Below are positions 46,021 to 58,551 of a stretch of DNA of 64,000 nt, piece after piece. Origin of the DNA: Littorina saxatilis (lineage: Eukaryota > Mollusca > Gastropoda > Littorinimorpha > Littorinidae); assembly GCF_037325665.1 (NCBI RefSeq), contig NC_090259.1:37629107-37693106 (forward strand). Direction: 5' to 3'. The notes beneath the pieces were generated by a model, which worked only from the letters and a program-made list of their open reading frames with translations, ran no database searches and was not told the DNA's origin. Position 1 is the stretch's first letter. Each line of letters opens with the position of its first letter. Position numbers and translations under genes: made by a program.

Positions 46021-47958
46021 TATGTTTAAACATTATGTTGTGCTGACTGTATGTTTGAACATTATGATGTGCTGACTGTATGTTTAAACATTATGATGTG
46101 CTGACTGTATGTTTAAACATTATGATGTGCTGACTGTATGTTTGAACATTATGATGTGCTGACTGTATGTTTGAACATTATGATGTGCTGACTGTATGTT
46201 TGAACATTATGATGTGCTGACTGTATGTTGAACATTATGATGTGCTGACTGTATGTTGGAACATTATGATGTGCTGACTGTATGTTGAACATTATGATGT
46301 GCTGACTGTATGTTGAACATTATGATGTGCTGACTGTATGTTGAACATTATGATGTGCTGACTGTACGTTTAAACATTATGATGTGCTGACTGTACGTTT
46401 AAACATTATGATGTGCTGACTGTATGTTTGAACATTATGATGTGCTGACTGTATGTTTGAACATTATGATGTGCTGACTGTATGTTTAAACATTATGATG
46501 TGCTGACTGTATGTTTAAACATTATGATGTGCTGACTGTATGTTTGAACATTATGATGTGCTGACTGTATGTTGAACATTATGATGTGCTGACTGTATGT
46601 TGAACATTATGATGTGCTGACTGTATGTTGAACATTATGATGTGCTGACTGTATGTTTAAACATTATGATGTGCTGACTGTATGTTTGAACATTATGATG
46701 TGCTGACTGTATGTTTAAACATTATGATGTGCTGACTGTATGTTTAAACATTATGATGTGCTGACTGTATGTTTGAACATTATGATGTGCTGACTGTATG
46801 TTTGAACATTATGATGTGCTGACTGTATGTTGAACATTATGATGTGCTGACTGTATGTTTGAACATTATGATGTGCTGACTGTATGTTTAAACATTATGA
46901 TGTGCTGACTGTATGTTTAAACATTATGATGTGCTGACTGTATGTTTGAACATTATGATGTGCTGACTGTATGTTGAACATTATGATGTGCTGACTGTAT
47001 GTTGAACATTATGATGTGCTGACTGTATGTTGAACATTATGATGTGCTGACTGTATGTTTGAACATTATGATGTGCTGACTGTATGTTGAACATTATGAT
47101 GTGCTGACTGTATGTTTAAACATTATGATGTGCTGACTGTATGTTGAACATTATGATGTGCTGACTGTACGTTTAAACATTATGATGTGCTGACTGTACG
47201 TTTAAACATTATGATGTGCTGACTGTATGTTTAAACATTATGATGTGCTGACTGTATGTTTGAACATTATGATGTGCTGACTGTATGTTTAAACATTATG
47301 ATGTGCTGACTGTATGTTTAAACATTATGATGTGCTGACTGTATGTTTAAACATTATGATGTGCTGACTGTATGTTTGAACATTATGATGTGCTGACTGT
47401 ATGTTGAACATTATGATGTGCTGACTGTATGTTGAACATTATGATGTGCTGACTGTATGTTTAAACATTATGATGTGCTGACTGTATGTTGAACATTATG
47501 ATGTGCTGACTGTATGTTGAACATTATGATGTGCTGACTGTATGTTTAAACATTATGATGTGCTGACTGTATGTTGAACATTATGATGTGCTGACTGTAT
47601 GTTGAACATTATGATGTGCTGACTGTATGTTGAACATTATGATGTGCTGACTGTATGTTGAACATTATGATGTGCTGACTGTATGTTTAAACATTATGAT
47701 GTGCTGACTGTATGTTTAAACATTATGATGTGCTGACTGTATGTTTGAACATTATGATGTGCTGACTGTATGTTTGAACATTATGATGTGCTGACTGTAT
47801 GTTTGAACATTATGATGTGCTGACTGTATGTTTGAACATTATGATGTGCTGACTGTATGTTTAAACATTATGATGTGCTGACTGTATGTTTAAACATTAT
47901 GATGTGCTGACTGTATGTTTGAACATTATGATGTGCTGACTGTATGTTTGAACATTTC
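46021..47958. repeat. 28/29-bp satellite, 67 units, higher-order structure
   Basis: Sixty-seven full units of 'tatgtttaaacattatgatg' + 'tgctgactg' are followed by a partial one. Four main variants differ in the middle: TTTAAAC, TTTGAAC, TTGAAC (28 bp, 21 units) and a TACG-TTTAAAC form found only as two adjacent pairs. The order of variants repeats with a period of about 14 units (about 400 bp). There are no spacers, so it is not CRISPR-like. The right edge decays through two diverged units ('cattgtcctgacagt'). Confidence 0.97.
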
Positions 47959-48270
47959 CTTGGCTGTATGTTTCTACATTGTCCTGACAGTGCATATGAT
48001 TTCAACATTGTCCCTGCTCAGTGAAACTGAGTCACCATTTTTTCTGTACCAGTCAGTCATGACGTCACTGCTGATATCTGTCCGTTACTCGGAAAGTTGA
48101 ACCAGTACCGTGGCGACCACATTGTGAAATCAAATTCAGAATTTTGTTTGTCAAACGGCAAACTTTGACCCATGTCAGTCCTTCGAAAGGGATTGCAAGT
48201 TCAGCTTAGTGAAGTACTAGGCAACAACAGCTTCCGTTCTGGCACAAACTTAGGGTTTGGGGACTGAGCA

Positions 48271-48299
48271 GGGGGGGGGGGGGGGGGGGGGGGGGGGGG
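48271..48299 (+). repeat. Run of 29 G
   Basis: An uninterrupted G run, able in principle to form G-quadruplexes. Other mononucleotide C/G runs lie at 5211-5232, 21179-21207, 21482-21502, 31855-31876 and 49467-49487. Their exact lengths are prone to sequencing error. Confidence 0.85.
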
Positions 48300-49080
48300 A
48301 TCTACAATTTGGAGTTTCCTTCCTCTCAGGTCAACGTGAATGCCAATAGCTTATAGTCAAAATTCGTGGACGTACAGGCTTGAAACTTATCACTCTCGTG
48401 TCTGTCCGACAAATAAGGCAAAACCTTTGGTCCCGTGCATCCCTTTTGAGGTGCGAGCGTCAGATATCAAACAATATCGGCCGCTCCGCGCTTTATCATC
48501 TCCTTCATTGATTGGGCCACAAGGTTGGAATCTCCTTCAGTGCGCTATCACCTCCTCCAAGCCGCCATCGCCTGGCGCTCATCTATTCAAATCAGCAAGG
48601 TCCCGGCGCTGAACTGTGGTGCGGAGTTACCTCCCCTCCTTGACCAGCTCCTTTACATCAAAATGGCGGCGAGGTTTTGGCCCGGTTGTTCCTGATAGTG
48701 CTGCAGCGAATGCGGTTAAGGAGAGGAGTGTGATGTACTGCGTTAGAACCTGTGCAATCACCGTGATAAAACTGCTGGGTTAAGGAGAGTGTTTATGTTA
48801 CGTTGTCGAACCTATAATCAGATACAAATCAAAGCCGGCCGGGCAGTCACTGACTGATCAAATAGCTGGTTTGGAGTTGATTTGTCAGTCAAGCGGCGGC
48901 CAACTTTCTAATTCATTTGATCTCATTTGCGGAACACTTTGTGTTTAAGTGTGTGGAAATATTACTGATGTAAGGCATGTAATCATGACCTTACGATGTC
49001 CATAATTGACCCCTGTTTCAGCCTGTATCAACACATCGCCACTTAACGTGGTGAAAAAGAGTGTGTATTAACATGACTGT
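48300..49080. other. Low-repeat stretch with LINE-like trace
   Basis: A 90-codon frame (48340-48612) ends GPQGWNLLQCAITSSKPPSP, faintly like the WNSLP C-terminal motif of L2/CR1 LINEs (compare TQWNSLPSHIRHS at 40.1-42.1 kb). The part after 48600 is GC-richer with 'aaaatggcggcgaggttttg'. There is no firm gene. It may be the remains of a LINE 3' end. Confidence 0.3.
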
Positions 49081-49108
49081 GCTTGCACAGCACTAACTGA
49101 ATTTTCTG

Positions 49109-49288
49109 GAGAACACACACACACACACACACATACACATACACGCGCGCACCGGCGCACGCACTCGCGCACGCCGCACTGACATACTACGTACGGCATG
49201 CACGACGCACGCACACTGACACTGTGACAAACAAACGCACGCTCGCACGCACGCACGCACGCACGCACGCACGTACGCACGCACGCAC

Positions 49289-49365
<77 letters not shown>
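49109..49365. repeat. CA/CGCA microsatellite
   Basis: About 250 bp of CA with a (GCAC)n block around 49240-49290, ending in TA and CT repeats to 49395. Confidence 0.97.
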
Positions 49366-49372
<7 letters not shown>

Positions 49373-49804
49373 TCTCTCTCTCTCTCTCGCTCTCTCTGAC
49401 ACCATCACACCATAACAAAGAAATGACATTAAGATCAACTGACATGAACAATGATCAGGTTTTCAAGGGGGGGGGGGGGGGGGGGGGACGGGGGCAAAAA
49501 GGCTTGGCTAGCATGTCGGCCTTTCACTATAATCATATGCTGGCACACCAATTTGTAATCTTGTAAGCGCCAGTGCATGCACACTAGTCAAGCTTGCAAA
49601 TCGTGCGCCATGCACTAACGATGCCAATGGCTCTGTCTATTTGTCTGTCTGTCTGCCTTTTTGTTCATATTTGTTTTTGTTGCTTGTTTGTTTAACTTTT
49701 TAATCACTCAAATAATGTATTTGAAGTTCTGTACTTGATGCAAGGATAGGCTGAACAAATTAAGAAAAGGCATTTAAACTTTCATTCCTGAAAAATAAAA
49801 TTCA

Positions 49805-50107
<303 letters not shown>

Positions 50108-50756
50108 TTTAAAGACATTTAGTACAGCGAAATAATTAGAGGATCAAGATTCTGGAATTCTCATGTCACCGATATTATGAAGCCTTCCATACTACCTAGC
50201 TATGATCGCATCTGATTTCTATTTGTTTTGAGACAGAATGAGTAATTGTATTAAGTAAAATACAGCTAAAAAGGAAAAGAACATCTAATTACAGCTTGTT
50301 CAATAATTATTGAAATATAGTATTTGCTTATGGTAAAGGGAAAATTAACAGCAAAGAAGTGTTTTTTGAATGTAATGAAATGACACTATTTATCCTATAT
50401 ACGTGAGAGAGACACTCGTGAGATAATAATCGTTCAAATCACACGTGTGTATATCATGTAAATGAGGTCATGTCAAGCAAGTCTGGCAGGGACCTGTTTT
50501 TCCACTGCTTATGATGCCAAAATCACCGAGAGAAACGTCATTATAGAAAAAAAAATTGCGCTCGATAATTACCCTCCATGAAGTTTTAGAACTAACACGT
50601 CACGCCACACTTTCAGAGTGACGTTTCTTTACTTTGACGTAATAGATTGCACAAGGCTTTAGAAGAGATCGAGGTTCCAAAACAAGCGTCTTCAATTTAG
50701 CTGCCTCGACTGCAGGACATTTTTAGTAAAATACACGTAAGTACAGTATGTAGGAT

Positions 50757-50912
50757 AAACAGAATACTACATGGCTTGCTGTTTCGTACCAGATTTACAC
50801 TCGTTGCTTTTTCAAATAGTGAACAGCTCGCTTTCGCTCGCAGTTCAATATTTAAAAAAAACGAAAACTCGTGTAAATCTGGTACGACACAGCAAGCCAT
50901 GTAGTATTCTCT
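50757..50912. repeat. Fold-back hairpin element
   Basis: AGAATACTACATGGCTTGCT at about 50760 faces its complement AGCAAGCCATGTAGTATTCT at about 50890. The stem continues through CGTACCAGATTTACAC, so the arms exceed 40 bp with few mismatches and a loop of about 65 bases. It is MITE-like and resembles in form the hairpin at 59720-59900. Confidence 0.85.
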
Positions 50913-51040
50913 ATTTTCATGACTTGCACTTTCTAAAAATATAACTGTATCTTGGTTTCTCTATTCTTAGTTTGACATTGATCGCATCCAAAATCGGGGC
51001 CCCGACATTCGGTGCGAAGTTCAGCGTCACACCAACTTAA

Positions 51041-51424
51041 ACCCCCCGCGGGTTAGGGAGAAGAATTTACCCGATGCTCCCCAGCATGTCGTAAGAGGCG
51101 ACTAACGGATTCTGTTTCTCCTTTTACCCTTGTTAAGTGTTTCTTGTATAGAATATAGTCAATGTTTGTAAAGATTTTAGTCAAGCAGTATGTAAGAAAT
51201 GTTAAGTCCTTTGTACTGGAAACTTGCATTCTCCCAGTAAGGTCATATATTGTACTACGTTGCAAGCCCCTGGAGCAATTTTTTGATTAGTGCTTTTGTG
51301 AACAAGAAACAATTAACAAGTGGCTCTATCCCATCTCCCCCCCCCCCCCCCCCCCTTTCCCCGTCGCGATATAACCTTCGTGGTTGAAAACGACGTTAAA
51401 CACCAAATAAAGAAAGAAAGAAAG
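51041..51424 (+). mobile_element. SINE with 12-bp target-site duplication
   Basis: Flanked by ACACCAACTTAA at 51029-51040 and 51425-51436 (exact). It starts 'accccccgcgggttagg', ends 'cgttaaacaccaaataaaga' plus (aaag)n, and closely matches 31136-31504. A run of C interrupts it at 51338-51354. The 70-codon minus-strand ORF is not a gene. Confidence 0.92.
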
Positions 51425-52097
51425 ACACCAACTTAAGCAAAGAAAACCCCACGGTGTATTTTTTCGATTGGTCTTGATGTTTCATTTATTTCAACAGTCG
51501 AATAGAAACCACAGAATGTAGAACATGCAATTTTGTCTTGCCATTTCAGTCAAACCTTAATAACCTCGACTTTTTCCTAGAAATGTGCTGGCATTATAGG
51601 CGTTATGGTTTATTTTGGCTTATTGCGCTACATGGAATCTGGGCCAAGTTAGTTTCATACACAATTTATACTGTGAGTCTGGACTTGAAATTAAAGTTTC
51701 ATACTGTATTCCTATTTTGTCAAGGATGCTGATGCAATTTGCTTCTTACGAGTGACACCCCTACTGGCGATCGATATTTCGAGTTTGATCACAAACAACG
51801 AGCAATATCTCATGCTATTCAATAACAGTACGGGAAACCCATGGAACTTTCTTTTCAAACCATATTTTTTCCACAATTACTGATTCTGAAGGTTACAGTG
51901 GACGAGCAAAGAGGGCTGTGTGCCTAATCTCACTTGGTGAATTTGACGAAATAGCTTTAACGGTTTATTCCAGTTGAGATTATCATCTTCAATACTGCTA
52001 CTTGAACACACTTAATCTACGGGCAATTTTCTCAATTTCCTGGGTTTGTCTGTGCGCAACGCATGGTGCTATTTGGTTACACATCTTATACCCATTC

Positions 52098-52180
52098 CCA
52101 CACACACACACACACTCACTCACTCACACACACACGCACGCACGCGCGCACACACACACACACAAACATACGCACGCACG

Positions 52181-52219
<39 letters not shown>

Positions 52220-52245
52220 TCTCACTCTCTCTCTCTCTCTCTCAC

Positions 52246-52298
<53 letters not shown>

Positions 52299-52300
52299 CC
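52098..52300. repeat. CA then CT microsatellite
   Basis: About 125 bp of CA/CGCA followed by about 70 bp of CT. The ORFs on both strands are repeat readings. Confidence 0.97.
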
Positions 52301-52779
52301 CGCCAACACACACACATCGTAAGTTCAAATCTGGGTCATTGACCACAAAAGCCAACGACTGGGCCACTGACCATGCAGCCAATGATTTCAACATGTCTCC
52401 CACCTGGACTTGTACTAAACTTGCTTGTTCCTCACGCCTCGTAAGATCATACCCCCACCGACACTTGACGAGAGATGAACGACTTTGAGGACCAGTTTAG
52501 TGTCCTCTGCGGTACTCATACTGCGCTTAAGAGCTGATAACTGCGTTAACTCACTTGTCAGACGAGTGCTCGGTACAGCAAAGTGTGAAAGTGAGAAAGC
52601 GTGATAATGTACGTACAATACTAATATCCAGGTTTCCCAATTGCTTCGTTTCCGGCCGATTTATGTGGAGCACGTGATGCGCACAAAAAATATTGGCGGT
52701 CTGGAAGTGTCTGCGCAATGATCGCGGCGGCTTTCTTGACTGCCAAGGACGACCGCGCACGTTGTGAGACGTCATTCGT

Positions 52780-53430
52780 CACACCGTATAACCGGTTGAT
52801 ACGAAGAAACTACCCACGCTCCGGTTCAATCCATTTCAGCTCTCACGCGGCGGCAAAGCGAGGTGAGTTGCTCCACAAATTGCATCATAAGACATGAAAT
52901 ATTCTCCGTTTTCCATTTGAAAAACTGCGTGAGAGTCGCAACCGAGTATGCGTGGGAGTCGCAACCTTTCAAAATAAAGCAAGCGTGAGAGTATCAACCG
53001 GCAATTTGTAGGGTTGCTACGCGATTTCTTGACATGTAATCGAATTGCAACTTTTCAAAGACCAAAAAGTACACTCATGTTTCAAGCATTGATTAATCTT
53101 GTCTTTCCCGTTGACTATAATCTTTTACTTGCATTAAATATTCCATAATAACAATGAAAAGTCAACATTTTGGCGCAGAACGCTTGAAATGTGTCAATAT
53201 TCTCTGCTCCCCTTTTACAAGTGCATTTAAATAATAAAATAATTCTGGAATATGGTACGCATACTTCTTATGCTAAAGCGCAAACAACAATAATACGATA
53301 AAATGTCTTTGTGTGAAAGTTATGATGCAATTTGTGGAGCAACTCACCTCGCTTTGCCGCCGCGTGAGAGCTGAAATGGATTGAACCGGAGCGTGGGTGG
53401 TTTCTTCGTATCAACCGGTTATACGGTGTG
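52780..53430. mobile_element. 651-bp TIR element, 111-bp arms, TTCGT duplication
   Basis: 52780-52890 and 53320-53430 are inverted copies over 111 bp with a single mismatch, beginning CACACCGTATAACCGG. Both outer edges carry TTCGT (52775-52779 and 53431-53435), a 5-bp target-site duplication. The 429-bp middle is AT-rich without a transposase. 5-bp duplications and CAC ends fit Transib-like elements best, but the family is not settled. Each arm also contains TTTCAG and GAG|GTGAGT, matching splice-site consensus 23 bases apart. Confidence 0.9.
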
Positions 53431-53756
53431 TTCGTTAGACCTCAATAGCTATATACAGATTTGTGGTGGCCTGCAGTACTAATACATGTATTGCTATTAT
53501 ACAGTCTCGTCGGATGGCTGTTTGTTTTTCATATTCTTCAACCTTTTTGGGTTTTCGGGAACGTTTTAATTTTGTTCCCTTTCTCAGTTCTGTCTCGTCG
53601 GACGGAGTTTATTGACACGAGAAAAATGGCGCAGAGCGATCCTAAATGGCGCGGGCAAGTTCTTCAAAGTTAAAAACTTAATTGGTCAAAATACTGTAGA
53701 ACAAGATATCAGAAATTAGTTTGGGATTCCATTTTTGCAGTAAAATTCTTCGACTT

Positions 53757-54150
53757 TAATAACCAGCTCTGTAGCCAGTTGGTCGCTATCAGCGTGGGTT
53801 CGATCCCCACGTTCGGCGAGAGATTTATTTCTCGGAGTCAACTTTGTGCAGACTCTCTTCGGTGTCCGAACACCCCCGTGTGCACACATGCGCACGAAAA
53901 AATCCCACGTTCACAGCGAAAGTCTCAGGGCTTGGAAAACACGAAGACACGCATGCATCATCTCTCGTCTCCGATTACCATGATCGTATTTCGATACTTT
54001 GACGAGACAAACCCAATGCTGGTGTGTCGAAGAAGACAGCCACAGCGGGCTTGTTCGAATCAAAGTATCACACCATATCTTCAACGTATTACCAATGCCT
54101 GTCCCAATATAGACCAGTCGGTCTAAGAGGACGTTAAACCCTAATAGTCA
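53757..54150 (+). mobile_element. tRNA-headed SINE
   Basis: It has a degenerate A box ('tgtagccagttggtcgc'), a good B box ('gggttcgatcccca') and a body with 'agtcaactttgtgcagactc'. It ends 'gaggacgttaaaccctaata'. It is the same family as 38684-38930 but complete at the 3' end. The longest ORF in it is not a gene. Confidence 0.88.
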
Positions 54151-55363
54151 GTCAGTCTTTTTGTTGTCATCTACACCTTACGCAGAAACGCAAGACAGTT
54201 TGTTCTAGCGCCTATGATCGAGCCATCCTGTTGAAACCAGTTTCAACACTTGATGACAGGGGTGCTGTCAATCGACAATTGGAAGTCAGTCCTCCAGCCA
54301 GAAATGGAAGTCATTAATATTCTCACGCCTTAATCCGATGACGAGTCCGGCTAATTTTAACTGCAGTTTCCAGAAAAGGAGCTGCGCAGATTTGTAGCGC
54401 CACCCCTACTGGCTAGGCCCAGGTTGTGTAACGCTGCGCAGGTGTGATTCTAAAAGTTCCGACATGGTTGGGCAGGATTATGCTAATTATGTGTGTGGTA
54501 TAAAACAACATGCAAATCAATTCGTGCGGGGTGTTGGACTCAACGGTTTCCACAGCGTCAAAAAAAAATTTCCGACAGTAGAACTGCTCGTCTGGACATC
54601 TTGAGATCAGCAAATTCAAAGAAAAGGATTCTACTGTCTATCTAGGAGGTAAGGATGTTATTTTTATTATGATATTTTTGGTACTCATTATCCTTAGACA
54701 ACTTGTCATTGCGATGACTCAAACTGATTTAAAGTAGAATTGATACTTTTATGTAATGTTGTTGTGAAGTTATGCGATATTATTTGTGTTTGTGACTTTA
54801 CTGAATAAAAAAAGTTTTTCTGCGAAATAATTCCGACTAATTGCAGTATGGAGATTGAATATGGTGTCTTTCAAGCTTGACATCATATGCATATCCTTTG
54901 CTTATGATTTGGATGTCATGAATAGGCCTACATCACATTTTGCATTTCTTTACTAAAGGATGAACATTGCGAATGTGATGTGGATTTGCTTTTGCATAAA
55001 CATATGAAAGCAAAACAAGTTTAATTAATAGATTCATATCAGTATCAAATACCTGCTTCTTAATAAAAAGGTACACAAAAAAGGAGCGTCCCATATAATT
55101 TGAATTTTAACGAGATTTAAAAAAACCCATTGCATCTGAGTAGTATACAGAGTAAACACGAGATTCATAACAAATACATAAAATAAAGACCGGGAATTAG
55201 ATACAGAATTTCACTGATGTTTAGACTTTTCTTCAAATTTGTCGAAGTCATATCATGCAAACATTTAATCTCGTTGTTAGCCTGTTATACAGTTTTCACC
55301 TGTCGCCCACACCTGAGCTGATAACGTACGTTATAATTCGCATGCAGGCAACATTTAAAGATA

Positions 55364-55807
55364 CAGGGGCTCACATCCATGAGAGGTGGCATAAGACAAA
55401 TTTCCTGGACAATTTAAAAGTGATAGGACATTTGTCCTGAACAAAAATTAATCCACAGGACTTTTTGGGGCAACAAAACGCGAAGGGAGGCAACTGTCAA
55501 CCGGCTAGGAGCATTCAGAGTTGCGACCCTTGGAAGCTCTTTTCTATAAATAGCATACACAGTCTCCTTAAGTTTCGTCTGCTTTAAGAGATACATCGTT
55601 TCGTAAAACATCAATAAAATAGCAAATCAAACTGTAAATTGGAAAGTTCCAGTTGACAATGTCAGTATCAAATGAAAGCATAATCGGACAATGACCACTT
55701 TGTGACAAAAACATTAGGACATATGTCCCCTGGCATGAAAAATGTATGGGACATTTGGAAAAAAATATCCGTGTATGTCCGATGTCCGACGTGGATGTGA
55801 GCCCCTG
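55364..55807. mobile_element. hAT-like MITE, CAGGGGCTCACATCCA ends
   Basis: The perfect 16-bp inverted ends CAGGGGCTCACATCCA / TGGATGTGAGCCCCTG are flanked by AAGATA on both sides. CAGGGG ends are typical of hAT elements, which make 8-bp duplications; only six bases match here. Inside are several small palindromes of the type GGACATTTGTCC. At 444 bp it has no transposase. Confidence 0.8.
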
Positions 55808-55903
55808 AAGATACAATCTTTTCTGTTTACCTTGTAGTTCAATTAAATATGTCATTTCTTAATGTTATGCACTTTTTAATTTAACTATACGCTGGTGCAA
55901 TTT

Positions 55904-56460
55904 GCTTTTGCCAGGATCCACTGGAATAAAACAAAATCCCTAGCATGCCAGAAACGAACGTTAGAATTCAACAAAGCAGTCGTGGCATTTCCGTTAAAGT
56001 ACAACTGTTTTTGAAATTGCACAAAGTTCAGACCATTTTTCCTACACAATGTGTTACTTTGTGGACGGATCATACATTAGCCGAAATTAGTGTACACGAA
56101 GTATGAAGTAACTCGGTCAACAGATGTAGAAGTTATTAGCATTTTTGAAGGTTGCATATATTTTTTGGTTCGTGCCATTTCTTATTGTACCTTTTAATAA
56201 AAAAAACCCACCCAACTCGTTTGTTCCTGCCAGGATCCACTGAAATCAAAGAAAATCTGCCAGCATTCCAGAAAACGTACGTTAAAATTCAACGAAACAG
56301 TCGTTACATTTCTTCAAGTACATTGGAATAGAACTAAACATTCGTGTAATTTCTTAATGTACCTTTTCATTCAACAAAATATAAAGTTGTCCCGTTTGTT
56401 CCTGCCAGGATTCACTAGAATAAAAGAAATTGTCATCATTTTCACGAGTTTTCATTCACA
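55904..56460 (+). other. Upstream echoes of dioxygenase exon 1
   Basis: The start of the dioxygenase first coding exon, with its acceptor (CCTGCCAG|GATCCACTGGAAT...), is repeated at 55914, 56233 and 56411. Flanking intron sequence ('cgtgccatttcttattgtac', 'acccacc...actcgtttgtt') is shared with the true exon at 58521. The first echo even keeps ATGCCAGAAA, the second has ATTCCAGAAA, and the third is shorter. All lose similarity or meet a stop within a few codons. Confidence 0.82.
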
Positions 56461-57440
56461 AACACCTGGGAAATAAATCTCATGTTCCCCATGCAATAAA
56501 TCCCTGGTTACCATAGTTGCAGGAAGCAGGTTATACATGGATAATCAAAAGCAAACCCAATAGAAACGCTCGGGGATTCTTCGGCTCTTTTCATTGGCGT
56601 TTCCCCAGACCTAAACAGACGACACGACACTGCTTCGCAAAGTTCCAAAAACGAACTGGCAAACTGGCAAAAGTAAACAAAAAACAAAACTACTTTATGA
56701 CAGATCATAAATTCATCACAAACAAATGAAACCTAGCGATATGTTTTGTCTTATTACAAAGTCATGGAGTGCGTGTATCTGTGTTTCGATACACAGACGT
56801 TCGGAGAAACACGAACGTCAAGTTCAAGTCAATCCAATTGACCCATGACACACACCTTTTGACCCGTGCACAAGACGTTGTATCGATAAACGAAGCGCAA
56901 ATAAGAAATAATAATAAAAGCAAAGAACATAGCAACAAGATATGCTAACATCTAACAAAGCCGATCAAGCAGAATGACATGTCTAATGAAAAACAAAGAG
57001 GCAATGAGTCGGAAACAAGATCGCGATTCTTTCCTTCGCTGCACGACGCAAATCTTCTGTGACCTTTGACCCAACGTAGCTTCCACATTCGACCACTAAG
57101 CTTAATATTTACAACTGAAAACCGAGGGGGTGGAATACTGAGAGGAACCTACAGAACTGCGCATCCTCAAACCTGACATATTTATCCAAACATTTTATGA
57201 ACTCAAAACACAGAAAGTTGCTTTCACACGCCAGCTTTGATTGCAACAACGTGCTGGGGCCCCAAACCATGTGTTATGAAAACGAAACTCGTGTTTCAAA
57301 GCATGGCTCCCTATGTTGATTTGACACTTATTTTCTTACTACCAAAATGATGACAAAAACGATGTTTGGTGGTTTTTTGTCAGACCATCTTTTTTTGTCG
57401 GTCCTCGGGGGTATCGACTTCGGCCTTGGTAAAAATAAAA

Positions 57441-58327
57441 AGTCGCGTAAGGCGAAAATACAACATTTAGTCAAGTAGCTGTCGAACTCACAGAATGAAA
57501 CTGAACGCAATGCCATTTTTCAGCAAGACCGTATACTCGTAGCATCGTCAGTCCACCGCTCATGGCAAAGGCAGTGAAATTGACAAGAAGAGCGGGGTAG
57601 TAGTTGCGCTAAGAAGGATAGCACGCTTTTCTGTACCTCTCTTTGTTTTAACTTTCTGAGCGTGTTTTTAATCCAAACATATCATATCTATATGTTTTTG
57701 GAATCAGGAACCGACAAGGAATAAGATGAAAGTGTTTTTAAATTGATTTCGACAATTTAATTTTGATAATAATTTTTATATATTTAATTTCCAGAGCTTG
57801 TTTTTAATCCAAATATAACATATTTATATGTTTTTGGAACCAGAAAATGATGGAAAATAAGATGAACGTAAATTTGGATCGGTTTATAATTTTTATTTTT
57901 TTGTTTACAATTTTCAGGTGTTTAATGACCAAAGTCATTACTTAAATTTTAAGCTACCAAGCTGAAATGCAATACCGAAGTCCGGGCTTTGTCGAACATT
58001 ACTTGACCAACATTTCAACCAATTTGGTTGAAAAATGAGGGCGTGACAGTGCCGCCTCAACTTTCACGAAAAGCCGGATATGACGTCATCAAAGTCATTT
58101 ATCAAAAAAATGAAAAAAACGTTCGGGGATTTCATACCCAGGAACTCTCATGTCAAATTTCATAAAGATCGGTCCAGTAGTTTAGTCTGAATCGCTCTAC
58201 ACACACACACAGACACACACACACACAGACAGACACACACACGCACGCACACACGCACACACATACACCACGACCCTCGTTTCGATTCCCCCTCGATGTT
58301 AAAACATTTAGTCAAAACTTGACTAAA
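57441..58327 (-). repeat. Family T repeat (copy 4)
   Basis: A full-length reverse copy of 887 bp with an ACAC/CGCA microsatellite near its hairpin end. It lies about 190 bp upstream of the dioxygenase first coding exon, between that exon and its echoes, so it inserted after the echoes formed or together with later rearrangement. Confidence 0.85.
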
Positions 58328-58551
58328 TGTAAAAATGAAACAAAAGACGATATGCTCTCCCTCGGACCGACAAAAAAGCTGGTCTATCAACAAACCATCA
58401 AACATCTTATAATATGCAGAATGCCAGAATACGTACATTAAAATTCAACTAAACGGTCGTGCCATTCCTTACTGTACTTTTTAATTGAAAAAAACCCACC
58501 TACTCGTTTGTTCCTGCCAGGATCCACTGGAATCGAAGAAAATCTGCCAGC

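Noticed and set aside
46021-47958. 28-29-bp direct repeats resembling a CRISPR array by unit length
   Set aside because: The units are contiguous with no spacers and the host is an animal; this is a satellite.
51053-51265. 70-codon ORF, nearly identical to one at 31279-31491
   Set aside because: The conserved peptide is only the shared SINE sequence read in one frame. Both have SINE ends and target duplications.
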